Both the position numbers and the translations under genes were made by a program. Under the pieces are notes generated by a model. It was given only the letters and a program-made list of their open reading frames with translations, had not been told where the DNA came from and did no database searches. DNA of 64,000 bases, taken from Nitrosomonadales bacterium (GTDB lineage: Bacteria; Pseudomonadota; Gammaproteobacteria; Burkholderiales; Gallionellaceae). Position 1 is the stretch's first letter; every line of letters starts with the position of its first letter. Below are positions 35,241 to 45,300 of this stretch, piece after piece. Location of the stretch: positions 186,001 through 250,000 of the forward strand of contig JACQYW010000005.1 in assembly GCA_016208015.1 (NCBI GenBank), read 5' to 3'.

Positions 35241-35761
35241 TACTTCAGATAGGGCGCGAGTTGCGCGTCCAGGTTGCCTTGCGCGCCGAGGATCAGTTCG
35301 CACACCTCACGCACGGCGCCATGCCCGGCGGCGCGCTGGCTGATGTAATGCGCATGGTCGCGCACGATCTGCGGCGCGGCCGGCACGCTCAATGCCAGCC
35401 CGACGCGGCGCATCACCGGCAGATCGACCACATCGTCGCCCATGAAAGCAGCCTGCCCGGGGGCGAGCTTCAGGTCGGCCAGCAGCGACTGCATCGCCGC
35501 GAGCTTGTCTTCCACGCCCTGATAAAGGCGGGTGATGCCGAGGTTCTTCGCGCGCAACTCCACGCATTTGGACGTGCGGCCGGTGATGATGGCGAGTTCT
35601 ACACCGCTGTTCTTCAGCATCTTGAGACCGTGGCCGTCGAGCGAATTGAAGCGCTTGAACTCCTCGCCGGAGTCGGAAAGATACAGACCGCCATCGGTCA
35701 GCACGCCATCCACATCGAAGGCGACCAGGCGCAGCGGTTTGATTCGTTCTGCGAGAGACAT
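35240..35761 (-). CDS. kdsC: 3-deoxy-D-manno-octulosonate 8-phosphate phosphatase
   Basis: HAD-family phosphatase that makes Kdo from Kdo-8-P for LPS core synthesis. 173 residues: nucleophile motif AFDVDGVLTDG (D16, D18), IITGRTSKCVELRAKNL and GDDVVDLPVMRRVGLALSVPAA. No cap domain, as in other KdsC enzymes. The start overlaps the kdsD stop as TAATG. Confidence 0.96.
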   Translation of the reverse strand: MSLAERIKPLRLVAFDVDGVLTDGGLYLSDSGEEFKRFNSLDGHGLKMLKNSGVELAIITGRTSKCVELRAKNLGITRLYQGVEDKLAAMQSLLADLKLAPGQAAFMGDDVVDLPVMRRVGLALSVPAAPQIVRDHAHYISQRAAGHGAVREVCELILGAQGNLDAQLAPYLK

Positions 35762-36747
35762 TAAATCACCTTGGCCTTCAGCAAGTCATGCATGTTCAGT
35801 GCGCCGACCAGCTTTTTGTCGGCATCCACCACCACCAGTTGGCTGATGTTGTACTGTTCCATCAGTTGCACGGCCTCGACTGCCAAGGCATCCGGGCCGA
35901 TATGGCGCGGGTTCTTCGACATCACCGCCGTGATCGGCGTGGTGCTGAAATCCAGCTTCTTTTCCAGCGTGCGGCGCAGATCGCCGTCGGTGTAGATGCC
36001 GAGCAGGCGCTTGCCGTCGTCCACGATGGCGGTCATGCCCAAGCCCTTGCGCGAGATCTCCAGCACCGCATCGGCCAGCGTCGCGCTCTCGCGCACGGAG
36101 GGGATGCTGGCATTCGCGTGCATGACATCGCGTACATGGGTGAGCAGCCGGCGGCCCAGACTGCCGCCGGGATGCGAGCGGGCGAAATCCTCCTCGCCGA
36201 AGCCCTTGGCATCCAACAGGGCCACGGCCAGCGCATCGCCGAGCGCGAGCGCGGCGGTGGTGCTGGCCGTGGGTGCGAGCCCCATCGGGCAGGCTTCTTC
36301 CGCCACCGCACCGTTGAGGTGGACATCGGCAGCCAGCGCCAGACTGGATTTCGGATTGCCGGTCAGCGTGATCAGGTGCGCGCCCTGGCGTTTGAGCACG
36401 GGCACGATGGTGAGCAGTTCCTCGCTCTCGCCGGAATAGGAGAGGCCGATGAACACGTCCTGGGACGTGACCATGCCGAGATCGCCGTGGCTGGCCTCGC
36501 CCGGATGCACGAAGTAGGCGGGCGTACCGGTGCTGGACATGGTCGCGGCGATCTTGCGCGCGATGTGGCCGGACTTGCCCATGCCGCTGACGATGACCCT
36601 GCCTTTGCAGGCGAGGATGAGGTTCAGTGCCTGCAGAAAATCGTCGTCGATGCGCTGCACGAGCGCCCTGACGGCGTCGGCTTCGATGTTGAGCACCTGA
36701 CGCGCGAGGTCGAGTGCATGCGGTGCGGCGGAGATCGGTTTATTCAT
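35761..36747 (-). CDS. kdsD: Arabinose-5-phosphate isomerase
   Basis: Converts ribulose 5-phosphate to arabinose 5-phosphate, the first Kdo precursor. 328 residues: an SIS domain (VIVSGMGKSGHIARKIAATMSSTGTPA, HPGEASHGDLGM, LSYSGESEELL) and two CBS domains (about 200-328) ending NISQLVVVDADKKLVGALNMHDLLKAK. First gene of the kdsD-kdsC-lptC-lptA-lptB-rpoN series, with the promoter expected in the short divergent gap to the antiporter gene (36748-36811). Confidence 0.96.
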   Translation of the reverse strand: MNKPISAAPHALDLARQVLNIEADAVRALVQRIDDDFLQALNLILACKGRVIVSGMGKSGHIARKIAATMSSTGTPAYFVHPGEASHGDLGMVTSQDVFIGLSYSGESEELLTIVPVLKRQGAHLITLTGNPKSSLALAADVHLNGAVAEEACPMGLAPTASTTAALALGDALAVALLDAKGFGEEDFARSHPGGSLGRRLLTHVRDVMHANASIPSVRESATLADAVLEISRKGLGMTAIVDDGKRLLGIYTDGDLRRTLEKKLDFSTTPITAVMSKNPRHIGPDALAVEAVQLMEQYNISQLVVVDADKKLVGALNMHDLLKAKVI

Positions 36748-36811
36748 GCGGCGGATTATATCAGTGCCTTTTGGGGGCCGCGCCCTTTTGAAAATATGGC
36801 ATCATCGGGCC

Positions 36812-38791
36812 ATGAACAGCTCTCTTCATCTCATCCTCATTTTGTTGGCCGTCGCCGTCGGCGTGGTGGTGCTGTTCCGTATCCTGCGTCTGCCCGCGAT
36901 GCTCGGGTATCTGCTGGTCGGCATCATGATCGGTCCGCACGCGCTGGGCTGGATACCCGATGCGCCGGAGACGCGCCACCTCGCCGAATTCGGCGTGGTG
37001 TTCCTGATGTTCAGCATCGGCCTCGAGTTCAGCCTTGCGCGCCTGCGCGCCATGCAGCGGGTGGTGTTCGGTCTGGGTACGGCCCAGGTTGTTTCCACCA
37101 TGGTGCTGGTGATGCTGTCGTCGCTGTTCTTCGAACTGGATTGGCGCGCCGGGCTGGCGCTGGGGGGTATCCTGGCGATGTCTTCCACCGCCATCGTCAG
37201 CAAGATGCTGGTCGAGCGCGCCGAACTGAACGCGCCGCACGGACAGAAGATCATGGGCGTGCTGCTGTTCCAGGATCTGGCGGTGGTGCCGCTCATCATC
37301 GTCATTCCGGCATTGGCCGAGAGCGGTGCGGAGCTCGGCACCACGATCTCGATCGCCATGCTCAAGGCAGTGATACTGCTGGCGGCCCTGCTGACCTTCG
37401 GGCAACGCCTGTTGCGCCCCTGGTTCCATTTGGTGGCAGGGCAGAAATCCTCCGAACTGTTCATGCTCAACGTGCTGCTGTTCACGCTCGGCATGGCCTG
37501 GCTCACCGAACTCTCCGGTCTGTCGCTGGCGCTGGGCGCTTTCGTCGCGGGCATGCTGATCTCCGAGACCGAATACCGCTATCAGGTGGAGGAGGACATC
37601 AAGCCGTTCCGCGATGTGCTGCTCGGTCTGTTCTTCGTCACCATCGGCATGATGCTCGACATGAATGCGGTGATCGAAGGCTGGGGCTGGATACTGTTGT
37701 TGCTGCTCATCCTCATCCCGTTCAAGGCCGCCGTGGTGGCCTTGCTGGTGCGCTCGTTCGCGGGCGAATGGGGGGCGGCGCTGCGCACCGGTCTGGGCCT
37801 CGCGCAGGCGGGAGAGTTCGGTTTCGTGCTGCTGACGCTGGCGGGTGGTGCGCAGTTGTTGCAGCACGACGTGATGCAGAACGTGCTGGCGGCCATGCTC
37901 ATCTCCATGCTCGTCGCGCCTTTCCTGATCCAGCATGCCGAGATCATCGTGCGCCGCCTGTCGCCGGAAGAATGGATGAGCCGCGCCATGCAGATGCACC
38001 AGATCGCGGTGAGCAGCATGGCGAGCAACCAGCACATCATCATCTGCGGTTACGGACGCAGCGGCCAGGCGCTGGCGAAGTTCCTCGGCGAGGAAGGCAT
38101 CAGCTTCATCGCGCTCGACCTCGATTCGCGCCGCGTGCGCGAAGCGTCGGAAGCGGGGGAGCGCGTGGTCTACGGCGATGCGGGCAAACGCGAAGTCCTG
38201 CTGGCCGCCGGCCTGATGCGCGCCAAGGCGCTCGCCATCACCTACGACGACAAGCATTCCGCGCTCAGGATATTGCACCACGTCCAGGCCGCGCGCCCCG
38301 ACCTGCCGGTGGTGGTGCGCACGGCCGACGATACCCACATCGCCGCGCTCAAGCAGGCCGGCGCCGCCGAAGTGGTGGCCGAGGTCACCGAGGGCAGCGT
38401 CATGCTCGCCTCGCAGGCCCTGCTGCTGTCGGGCGTCCCGCTCAGCCGCGTCATCCGCCATGTGCAGGAATCGCGCGCGAAACGCTACAGCATGTTCAGC
38501 GGCTACTTGCGCGATGCGCAGCCCGACGACGAGACGGTGGGCGAGGATACCGAGAGTTTGCAGCCGCGCTTCCAGAACGTGCTGCTGTACGAAGGCGATG
38601 TGGCGGTCGGCAAATGCCTGAAGGAGATGAGGCTCGACGAACTCAACGTCGAAGTGAACGCCGTGCGCCGCCACAACGTGGAAGGCAGCCATCCGGCCGG
38701 AGACATGGTGCTGCGGGCGGGCGATGTGCTGGTGATGCTGGGCCAGCCGGTCACGCTGGAAGCGGCGGAGAAGCGGCTGCGCAAGGGCTAG
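36812..38791 (+). CDS. Kef-type cation/proton antiporter with RCK domains
   Basis: 659-residue CPA2-family antiporter, probably K+/H+ exchange in the inner membrane. A 12-13 helix transport domain covers about 1-380 (FLMFSIGLEFSLARLRAM, GGILAMSSTAIVSKML, LLFQDLAVVPLIIV). A TrkA-N nucleotide-binding domain follows (HIIICGYGRSGQALAKFLGEEG, about 410-530), then a TrkA-C domain at the end (about 575-655). The start ATG at 36812 gives MNSSLHLILILLAVAV. KefB/KefC-like by architecture; no KefF/KefG-type ancillary gene is adjacent. Its TAG overlaps the stop of the convergent pilin-like gene by two bases. Confidence 0.92.
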   Translation: MNSSLHLILILLAVAVGVVVLFRILRLPAMLGYLLVGIMIGPHALGWIPDAPETRHLAEFGVVFLMFSIGLEFSLARLRAMQRVVFGLGTAQVVSTMVLVMLSSLFFELDWRAGLALGGILAMSSTAIVSKMLVERAELNAPHGQKIMGVLLFQDLAVVPLIIVIPALAESGAELGTTISIAMLKAVILLAALLTFGQRLLRPWFHLVAGQKSSELFMLNVLLFTLGMAWLTELSGLSLALGAFVAGMLISETEYRYQVEEDIKPFRDVLLGLFFVTIGMMLDMNAVIEGWGWILLLLLILIPFKAAVVALLVRSFAGEWGAALRTGLGLAQAGEFGFVLLTLAGGAQLLQHDVMQNVLAAMLISMLVAPFLIQHAEIIVRRLSPEEWMSRAMQMHQIAVSSMASNQHIIICGYGRSGQALAKFLGEEGISFIALDLDSRRVREASEAGERVVYGDAGKREVLLAAGLMRAKALAITYDDKHSALRILHHVQAARPDLPVVVRTADDTHIAALKQAGAAEVVAEVTEGSVMLASQALLLSGVPLSRVIRHVQESRAKRYSMFSGYLRDAQPDDETVGEDTESLQPRFQNVLLYEGDVAVGKCLKEMRLDELNVEVNAVRRHNVEGSHPAGDMVLRAGDVLVMLGQPVTLEAAEKRLRKG

Positions 38792-39420
38792 ACGCCCAGG
38801 CAGGTCAGGTAGAAACCGCTTTCGTCGATGTCGTTCGTCGCTATCCCGTTGCCGTCCATGGTCGCGTCGGTGGCCCTCATCGAGCCGACGGCGGTATTCC
38901 CGTCATCCATGGTGAGGTCGAGCTGTTTGACCAGTTTCCCGGCGATGTTGTCCGAGCAGATGATGAAGTTTCCCTTCAATCCCTTGATGGGCGCGGCGGC
39001 AGTCTCGGATACGCCGAGGGCGCCACCCGAGGTGTTGAGCGGGACATAGGCATCCAGGCCGATGTCTGTCGTGCCCTGCAGGAAGCCGGCCAGGCGGATG
39101 TGTTGCCACAGGTTGAACGACTCTCCCGAACCCGAATCCCAATTTCCGCTGATGATCTCATTCCCGTTGCCGTTGTAGATGGGCGTGCCGGCATCGGGAA
39201 GATGCGAGGATGCGTTGCGGTCATCGCCCGGCAGGGCGCGGAACCTGTCCTGATAGCCATACAGGGCGACCTGGATGCTTTTGAAGTCGTCGGCGAGACT
39301 CTTCACTCTTGAATTGTTGACGAACTCCTGCCCTTTGACCGCCAGGCCGATCATCAGACCGATGATCACCATCACGATGGCTACTTCAAGCAGGGTAAAA
39401 CCGGATTGGTTGCGTCGCAT
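38788..39420 (-). CDS. Type IV pilin-like (prepilin) protein
   Basis: 210-residue class III-type prepilin. The leader MRRNQSG is followed by FTLLEVAIVMVIIGLMIGLAVKG, with the cleavage site G7/F8 and Glu at mature position 5. The C-terminal globular domain has four-plus aromatic/glycine-rich blocks (GYQDRFRALPGDDRNASSHLPDAG, LWQHIRLAGFLQG, NFIICSDNIAGKLVKQLDLTMDDG) and ends near CLGV, giving a likely disulfide with the earlier Cys. It is paralogous to the gene at 39667. A sigma-54 promoter lies just upstream. The start at 39420 is set by the prepilin leader. Confidence 0.9.
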   Translation of the reverse strand: MRRNQSGFTLLEVAIVMVIIGLMIGLAVKGQEFVNNSRVKSLADDFKSIQVALYGYQDRFRALPGDDRNASSHLPDAGTPIYNGNGNEIISGNWDSGSGESFNLWQHIRLAGFLQGTTDIGLDAYVPLNTSGGALGVSETAAAPIKGLKGNFIICSDNIAGKLVKQLDLTMDDGNTAVGSMRATDATMDGNGIATNDIDESGFYLTCLGV

Positions 39421-39458
39421 CGCCTGTTTCGGTTGGTTGTTAAATTGGAATGACTGCC

Positions 39459-39474
39459 TGCAACAACTATGCCA
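39459..39474 (-). promoter_or_regulatory. Sigma-54 promoter of the first pilin-like gene
   Basis: Minus strand reads TGGCATAGTTGTTGCA, with the -24 GG and -12 GC of the TGGCAC-N5-TTGCW consensus at the right spacing. It stands 38 bp upstream of the gene at 38788-39420. No activator site was identified. Confidence 0.75.
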
Positions 39475-39619
39475 GCATGGGTATTCGGCTGGAATGCCCG
39501 CCAACCAAGGCGATGACGGATCTCATGAAGTGGATGAGCGGGTCGTTTGACGGAGCCCTGACGGTGGTTGACGGGAAACGGATGGAAGCCGCTTGCTTCC
39601 GTGAGGAAACCGGGGCGAC

Positions 39620-39644
39620 AAAAAAGCCCGCCGAAGCGGGCTTT
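39620..39644 (-). terminator. Terminator of the second pilin-like gene
   Basis: On the minus strand AAAGCCCGC-TTCG-GCGGGCTTT is followed by TTT, a strong intrinsic terminator with a UUCG tetraloop. It lies 22 bp after the stop of the gene at 39667-40347 and separates it from the sigma-54 promoter of the downstream paralogue. Confidence 0.92.
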
Positions 39645-39666
39645 GAGATGTCACGCCGGAGTTCGA

Positions 39667-40347
39667 TCAGACACCCATGCAGACGGTATAGACTGAGGCA
39701 TCATCAAGGGAGTCGTCGGCAGTTATCGTGGTGCCCGCAGCTACGTAAGGACCAGCCATCATTGCGCCGGTGCCGGTATTGCCGTCGTCCAGTTGGATGT
39801 CCAGTTGCTTGGCAAATTTGCCCAAGATGTTTTTCGAGCAGATGATGTAAGTTCCGCGAATCGGGGTGTTGGGCCCCGCAGTATCTTTGATAGGTGCGCC
39901 GAATGTAGCATTATCAAGAACCGTGGTTCCGCTCTGGATGCCGATCTCGCCGGCGACCGAATTGATCGGCACATAATCGTCTGCGATTGTGGAAGTCGGT
40001 CCGGGGGCCAAGCCAGCCAAGCGCACATGTTGCCAGAACGTATGCGATTCGTTGGCGCCGCCGTTCCAGTTATCGTCAATCAAGCCATTGCCGTCTCCAT
40101 TGGTGACGGTGACGCCAGCCGCAGCCACATGGCTGGCTGCCATTTTGTCGTCGCCGGGGATGGCGCGGTACTTGTCCTGGTAACCATAGATATACACGGG
40201 AATGTTGCGGAAGTCGGTAGCCAAGCTTTTCACTTTTGCGCTATTGATCAGTTCCTGACCTTTCAGCACGCCGCCGAGCAGCAGGCCGATGATCACCAGC
40301 ACAATGGCGATTTCGATCAGTGTAAAACCGGATTGGTTACGTTTCAT
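39667..40347 (-). CDS. Type IV pilin-like (prepilin) protein, paralogue
   Basis: 226 residues with prepilin leader MKRNQSG, cleavage at G7/F8, then FTLIEIAIVLVIIGLLLGGVLKG with Glu at mature position 5. The globular part shares blocks with the neighbour: GYQDKYRAIPGDDKMAASH, FWQHVRLAGLAPG, YIICSKNILGKFAKQLDIQLDDGN and the C-terminal CMGV. It is transcribed from its own sigma-54 promoter and ends at a strong terminator. The paired paralogues probably form pili or pseudopili; no pil assembly genes are nearby. Confidence 0.9.
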   Translation of the reverse strand: MKRNQSGFTLIEIAIVLVIIGLLLGGVLKGQELINSAKVKSLATDFRNIPVYIYGYQDKYRAIPGDDKMAASHVAAAGVTVTNGDGNGLIDDNWNGGANESHTFWQHVRLAGLAPGPTSTIADDYVPINSVAGEIGIQSGTTVLDNATFGAPIKDTAGPNTPIRGTYIICSKNILGKFAKQLDIQLDDGNTGTGAMMAGPYVAAGTTITADDSLDDASVYTVCMGV

Positions 40348-40406
40348 TTTTTTTCTCTCTCCAGATTGGTTCGGTGTTTGCTTATTAAGCCCTGCGCGCC
40401 ATTTAC

Positions 40407-40422
40407 AGCAATACTCGTGCCA
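40407..40422 (-). promoter_or_regulatory. Sigma-54 promoter of the second pilin-like gene
   Basis: Minus strand reads TGGCACGAGTATTGCT, an exact match to the TGGCACR-N4-TTGCW consensus. It stands 60 bp upstream of the pilin-like ATG at 40347, leaving room for a leader of about 48 bases with an AGGAGAGAG-like ribosome-binding site (GGAGAGAG). Probably driven by RpoN (31895-33325). Confidence 0.85.
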
Positions 40423-40637
40423 ATTTCAGACTGATTTGGGAGGTTTTGTTCCCCAAGGCCTTTTGGCAGAACGTTCCTGGGCCGAATGCTTGCGGTGTGG
40501 CATAGCGGTATTGGGTGAAGGTATCTTCGGATATTGAAGGGTTTGCAGCCAGAAGTTCGCAAATAGCCAACAGAAAATCTGGGTTAGACTGCGAGCCGGT
40601 GACGGAAAAGTGACGAAGTACGGACAAAGATGACGAA

Positions 40638-42314
40638 ATGCTGACAGATTCTTTAGGGCAATTGATGCGTTCCAGCCGCTGGCTTTCTTTTGCCATGCTG
40701 GTCGTTCTGCATCTTGCGCTTTGGTTGGGGGCGGAAAGCCTGTGGATGCGCCCGCTGCTGCTGATGCATCTGGGCATGTTCCTGATGTGGCAGCCGCTGT
40801 GGCGCGGCGAGAGCAAGTTGAGGACCGGCGGCGCGGCGGTCATCGTCGCGATGAGCCTGATCGCGATGATCTCGCTCAACTGGTGGGTGCTGGCATTCTG
40901 GGCGAGCGTGCTGTTCGCGCTGGTCGGCGGGCGCGTGTTCGCTTTCCATGCCCGCTGGCAGCGGATCTATTACCTGTTGGTGATGGCTTACCTGCTGGCT
41001 ATCCTTGTCCTGTTCATCGCACCGAACCTGTTCGCGCTGCCCGGCTTGGGCGAGGTCATGGGTAACTTGATGAATGTCGGCTTGCCGCTGTTGCTGCTGG
41101 TCATGGCCTTCATTCCCGTCGAGCGTGAACAGGCGGGTTCCGAGCAGGCGGTGGATTTCATCTACATTCTGCTGTTGTTCACCCTGCTGACTTTGCTGGT
41201 GCTGGGCAGTCTCGCGTTCATGACCTTGGGCAAGATCGCCTATCTCGATGCCCTGATGCGCACGATGTTCATCATCGCCGTCATGCTGCTGACCCTGGGC
41301 GGGCTGTGGAACCCGCGCAAGGGATTCACCGGTTTCCAGGCCTTGTTCTCGCGCTACTTGCTGAGTATCGGTACGCCGCTGGAGATATGGCTCGAACGAC
41401 TCGCCGAAGCGGCCCGCCAGGAACAGAATCCCGAGGCTTTTTTGACGCACGCGACCGGATACCTCACCGAGATGCCCTGGATATCGGGCTTGTCATGGGT
41501 ATCGGATCGCGGGCACGGCACCCTGGGTGTCTCCAGCCCGCACCGTATCGAGATGTCCGACCAGGACCTGAGCCTGACCATCTTCATCCGCCAGGCCGTC
41601 TCGCCGACCGTGCTGCTGCATGTGCGCTTGCTCACCCAGTTGCTGGGGCATTTCTATCAAGCCAAGCGGCGCGAACAGTCGCTGCGCGAGATCACCCGGC
41701 AACAGGTGATCTACGAAACCGGCGCGCGCCTGACCCACGACCTCAAGAACATGCTGCAATCCCTGTTCGCGCTGACCTCGGTGGCACAGCACCAGCCGGA
41801 AAAAGCGCAGCCCATCCTGCAACGCCAGCTGCCCGTGCTTACCCAGCGTATCGAAGCGGTTCTGGCCAAGCTCAAGGTGCCGGAAGCGCAGGACAAGGTG
41901 GTGGAATTGCCGCTGGCGACCTGGTGGGAAGGCTTGCGCCAGCGTCATCCGCATCGGGACCTGTTGTGGACCGTGCAAAAGGGGCCGGACATGCGCTTGA
42001 TCCCGGCACCGCTGTTCGATTGCGTCGCCGACAACCTCATCGACAATGCCTGCAAGAAACGCCAGAACCAACCCGGTATCGCCATCTCAGTCACGCTTGA
42101 GATGGAACCGTTCAGCCTCAGCATCAGCGACGGCGGCAACGCGATCCCGGAGGGCATCGCCAGCCAGTTGCTGAATACCATCGTGTCCTCCGAAGACGGC
42201 ATGGGGGTCGGCCTGTACCAGGTCGCGCGCTGGGCGAAACAGTCCGGCTTTTGTCTGGAACTGAGCGAAAACAAGAACGGCAAGGTGACGTTCCGGCTGA
42301 GCAAGGCGAAATAG
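40638..42314 (+). CDS. Membrane-bound sensor histidine kinase
   Basis: 558 residues. About eight hydrophobic helices fill the first 240 residues, followed by a linker (GAF-like region possible) and a kinase core. The H-box is ARLTHDLKNMLQSLF (phospho-acceptor His about 367), of the HDLKN type. The N-box is DNLIDNACKK and the G-boxes include ISDGGNAIPEG and GMGVGLYQVARWAKQSG. No response regulator is adjacent. It is divergent from the sigma-54-driven pilin-like genes, so a PilS- or PrsK-like role in activating them is a reasonable guess, not shown. Confidence 0.88.
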   Translation: MLTDSLGQLMRSSRWLSFAMLVVLHLALWLGAESLWMRPLLLMHLGMFLMWQPLWRGESKLRTGGAAVIVAMSLIAMISLNWWVLAFWASVLFALVGGRVFAFHARWQRIYYLLVMAYLLAILVLFIAPNLFALPGLGEVMGNLMNVGLPLLLLVMAFIPVEREQAGSEQAVDFIYILLLFTLLTLLVLGSLAFMTLGKIAYLDALMRTMFIIAVMLLTLGGLWNPRKGFTGFQALFSRYLLSIGTPLEIWLERLAEAARQEQNPEAFLTHATGYLTEMPWISGLSWVSDRGHGTLGVSSPHRIEMSDQDLSLTIFIRQAVSPTVLLHVRLLTQLLGHFYQAKRREQSLREITRQQVIYETGARLTHDLKNMLQSLFALTSVAQHQPEKAQPILQRQLPVLTQRIEAVLAKLKVPEAQDKVVELPLATWWEGLRQRHPHRDLLWTVQKGPDMRLIPAPLFDCVADNLIDNACKKRQNQPGIAISVTLEMEPFSLSISDGGNAIPEGIASQLLNTIVSSEDGMGVGLYQVARWAKQSGFCLELSENKNGKVTFRLSKAK

Positions 42315-42383
42315 GCCGCCGGATATCCGCGTGCCGGCTCTTTGTCATGCGCACATGATTGGCAGCGGGTAAAATCGCGCGCC

Positions 42384-45300
42384 ATGAAGCCAGCTTTATC
42401 TCCCATCGCCCAGCGCCGTCTGGCGCGTGTCCAGCAACTCTCCGCCATCGAATATCCTGCCGACCTGCCCGTGGTGGCAAGGCGAGAGGAATTGGCGCTT
42501 GCCATCGAGAAGCATCAGGTCGTCATCGTCTGCGGCGAGACCGGTTCGGGCAAGACCACGCAGCTGCCCAAGATATGCCTGAGCCTCGGGCGCGGGGTGC
42601 TCGGCGTGATCGGCCATACCCAGCCGCGCCGGGTGGCGGCACGCTCGGTGGCTGCGCGCATCGCGCATGAGCTGAAATCAGAACTCGGCGGGCTGGTCGG
42701 TTACAAGGTGCGTTTCAACGACAAGGTCTCGCCCGACACCTGCATCAAACTGATGACCGACGGTATCCTGCTGGCCGAGATACACCACGACCCGCTGCTC
42801 AAAAACTACGACACCATCATCCTCGACGAGGCGCACGAGCGCTCGCTGAACATCGATTTCCTGCTGGGTTATCTGCGCCAACTGCTGCCGCGCCGTCCCG
42901 ACCTGAAACTCATCATCACTTCGGCGACGCTGGATGCGGAGCGTTTCTCCAAACATTTTGGCAATGCGCCCGTGCTGCAAGTCTCCGGCCGCACCTACCC
43001 GGTCGAGGTGCGTTACCGCCCGCCGCAGCAGAACGAGGAAGGCGATACAGAGAATGTGCCGCAGGCGATTTGCAGTGCGCTGGACGAAATCGGCATCGGC
43101 GGGCTGAAAGGCGACGTGCTGGTGTTCCTGCCCGGCGAGCGCGAGATACGCGACACCGCCGAGGCGCTGCGCAAGCACCAGCACAAAGGCATCGAGATAT
43201 TGCCGCTGTTCTCGCGCCTGTCCATCGCGGAGCAGGACCGCGTGTTCAAGCCCGCCTCCGGCATGCGTCGCGTGGTGCTGGCCACCAATGTGGCGGAGAC
43301 CTCGCTCACCGTGCCCAACATCGGCTACGTGATCGACAGCGGCCTGGCGCGCATCAACCGTTACAGCGTGCGGCAGAAGGTGGAGCAACTGCGCATCGAG
43401 AACATCGCGCGCGCCGCCGCCAACCAGCGCGCCGGTCGTTGCGGTCGCGTGATGAGCGGTATCTGTGTCCGCCTTTACGACGAGGCGGATTTCCTGCAGC
43501 GTCCCGAGTTCGCCGATGCGGAGATATTCCGCGTGTCGCTCGCCACCGTCATCCTGCGCATGAGCGCGCTGGGCCTGGGCGAGGTGGAAGAGTTTCCGTT
43601 CATCGAACCGCCGGGATCGCGTGCGATCGCCGACGGCTACCAGTTGTTGCAGGAACTGAATGCCATCGACGACAAGCGATCGCTCACCCCGCTCGGTCAC
43701 GAGCTGGCCAAGCTGCCGCTCGACCCGAAGGTCGCGCGCCTGTTGCTGGCGGGGCGGCAATACCATTGCCTGAACGAGATCCTCATCATCGCCAGCGCGC
43801 TGGCCCTGCAGGACCCGCGCGACCGGCCAAGCGAGCGGCGCGAGGCGGCGGATGCCGCGCACCAGCGCTTCAACGACGAGCGCTCGGACTTTCTCGCCTA
43901 TATCAAGCTGTGGGCCTGGTTCCAGGACGCGATCAAACACCGGATGTCAAATAAAGCATGGGCGAACGAGTGCCGCGAGAAGTTCCTGTCGCCGCTGCGT
44001 CTGCGCGAGTGGCACGAGTTGCACCAGCAGTTGCATGCGCAGGTGTCGGAGATGGGCATGCGCTTCAACGAGCAGCCCGCCACCTACGAGCAGATCCACA
44101 AGGCGCTGCTCACCGGCCTGCTCGGCAACATCGGTTGCAAGAGCGTGGACAAGGAGCCGTATTACCTCGGCCCGCGCGAGATCAAGTTCTTCATCGCGTC
44201 GAACTCGGTGCTGGCGAAGAAGGGCAGCAAGTGGGTGGTGGCGGCCGAGATCGTGGAGACGACCAAGCTGTTCGCGCGCTGCGTGGCGCGCATCGAGCCC
44301 GAATGGCTGGAAGAGGTCGGCGCACACCTGATCAAGCGCAGCTATTTCGATGCGCACTGGGAGAAGAAGGCGGCGCAGGTGGCGGCGTGGGAGCGCAGCA
44401 CCCTGTACGGCCTGCTCATCAACCCGAAGAAGCGCGTGCATTACGGGCCGATGAACCCGGAAGAGGCGCGTGAGGTGTTCATCCGCGAAGCGCTGGTGAA
44501 CGGCGAGTTCAATACCCAGGCGCCGTTCTTCGCGCACAACCAGAAACTCATCGCCGACATCGAGGCACTGGAACACAAGGCGCGCCGCCCCGACGTGCTG
44601 GTGGACGATGAGCTCATCTTCGCGTTCTACGATGCGCGTATTCCGGCTGGCATGCACAACGGGGCGGCGTTCGAGCATTGGCGCAAGGAGGCCGAGCGCG
44701 AGCAGCCGAAACTGCTGTACCTGAAAAAAGACGATCTGATGCGGCACGAGGCGGCGGGAATCACCACCGAGCAGTTCCCGCCGCAGATGCTGATGAACAA
44801 CGTGAGCTATGCGCTGGCGTACAACTTCGCGCCGGGCAAGAGCGACGACGGCGTCACGCTGACCGTGCCGCAGGCTCTGCTCAACCAGGTGTCGGCCACG
44901 CGCTGCGAATATCTGGTGCCGGGTATCCTGGCCGAGAAGATCGTGCAGCTGGTGAAATCGCTGCCGCAGAAACTGCGTCGCCATTGCGTGCCGGTGCCGG
45001 AATTCGCGGCGGCTTTCTGCGCGGCGGTGCAGCCTTCGGATACGGCGCTGCTGCAGGCGCTGGCGCGTTACATCCGCGAACAGAAGCAGATCGATGTGCC
45101 GCCGGATGCCTTCCGGCTGGAGCAACTGCCCGCACACCTGCTGATGAACTTCCGCGTGATGGACGAGCACGGGCGCCAGCTCGGCATGTCGCGCAACTTC
45201 GCCGCTTTGCGCGGAGAGTGGGCGCCAACCCCTAACCCCCTCCCCGCCCCCTCCCCCGGTGGGAGAGGGGCTAAAACAGGAGCAGTTCAACCCAACTCCC

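Noticed and set aside
35788..39312. Very long plus-strand open frame (over 1,100 codons) across kdsD and the antiporter gene
   Set aside because: It is antisense to kdsD and out of frame with the antiporter, both of which have clear family motifs. The frame has Arg/Gly/His-rich composition typical of GC-rich shadow frames.
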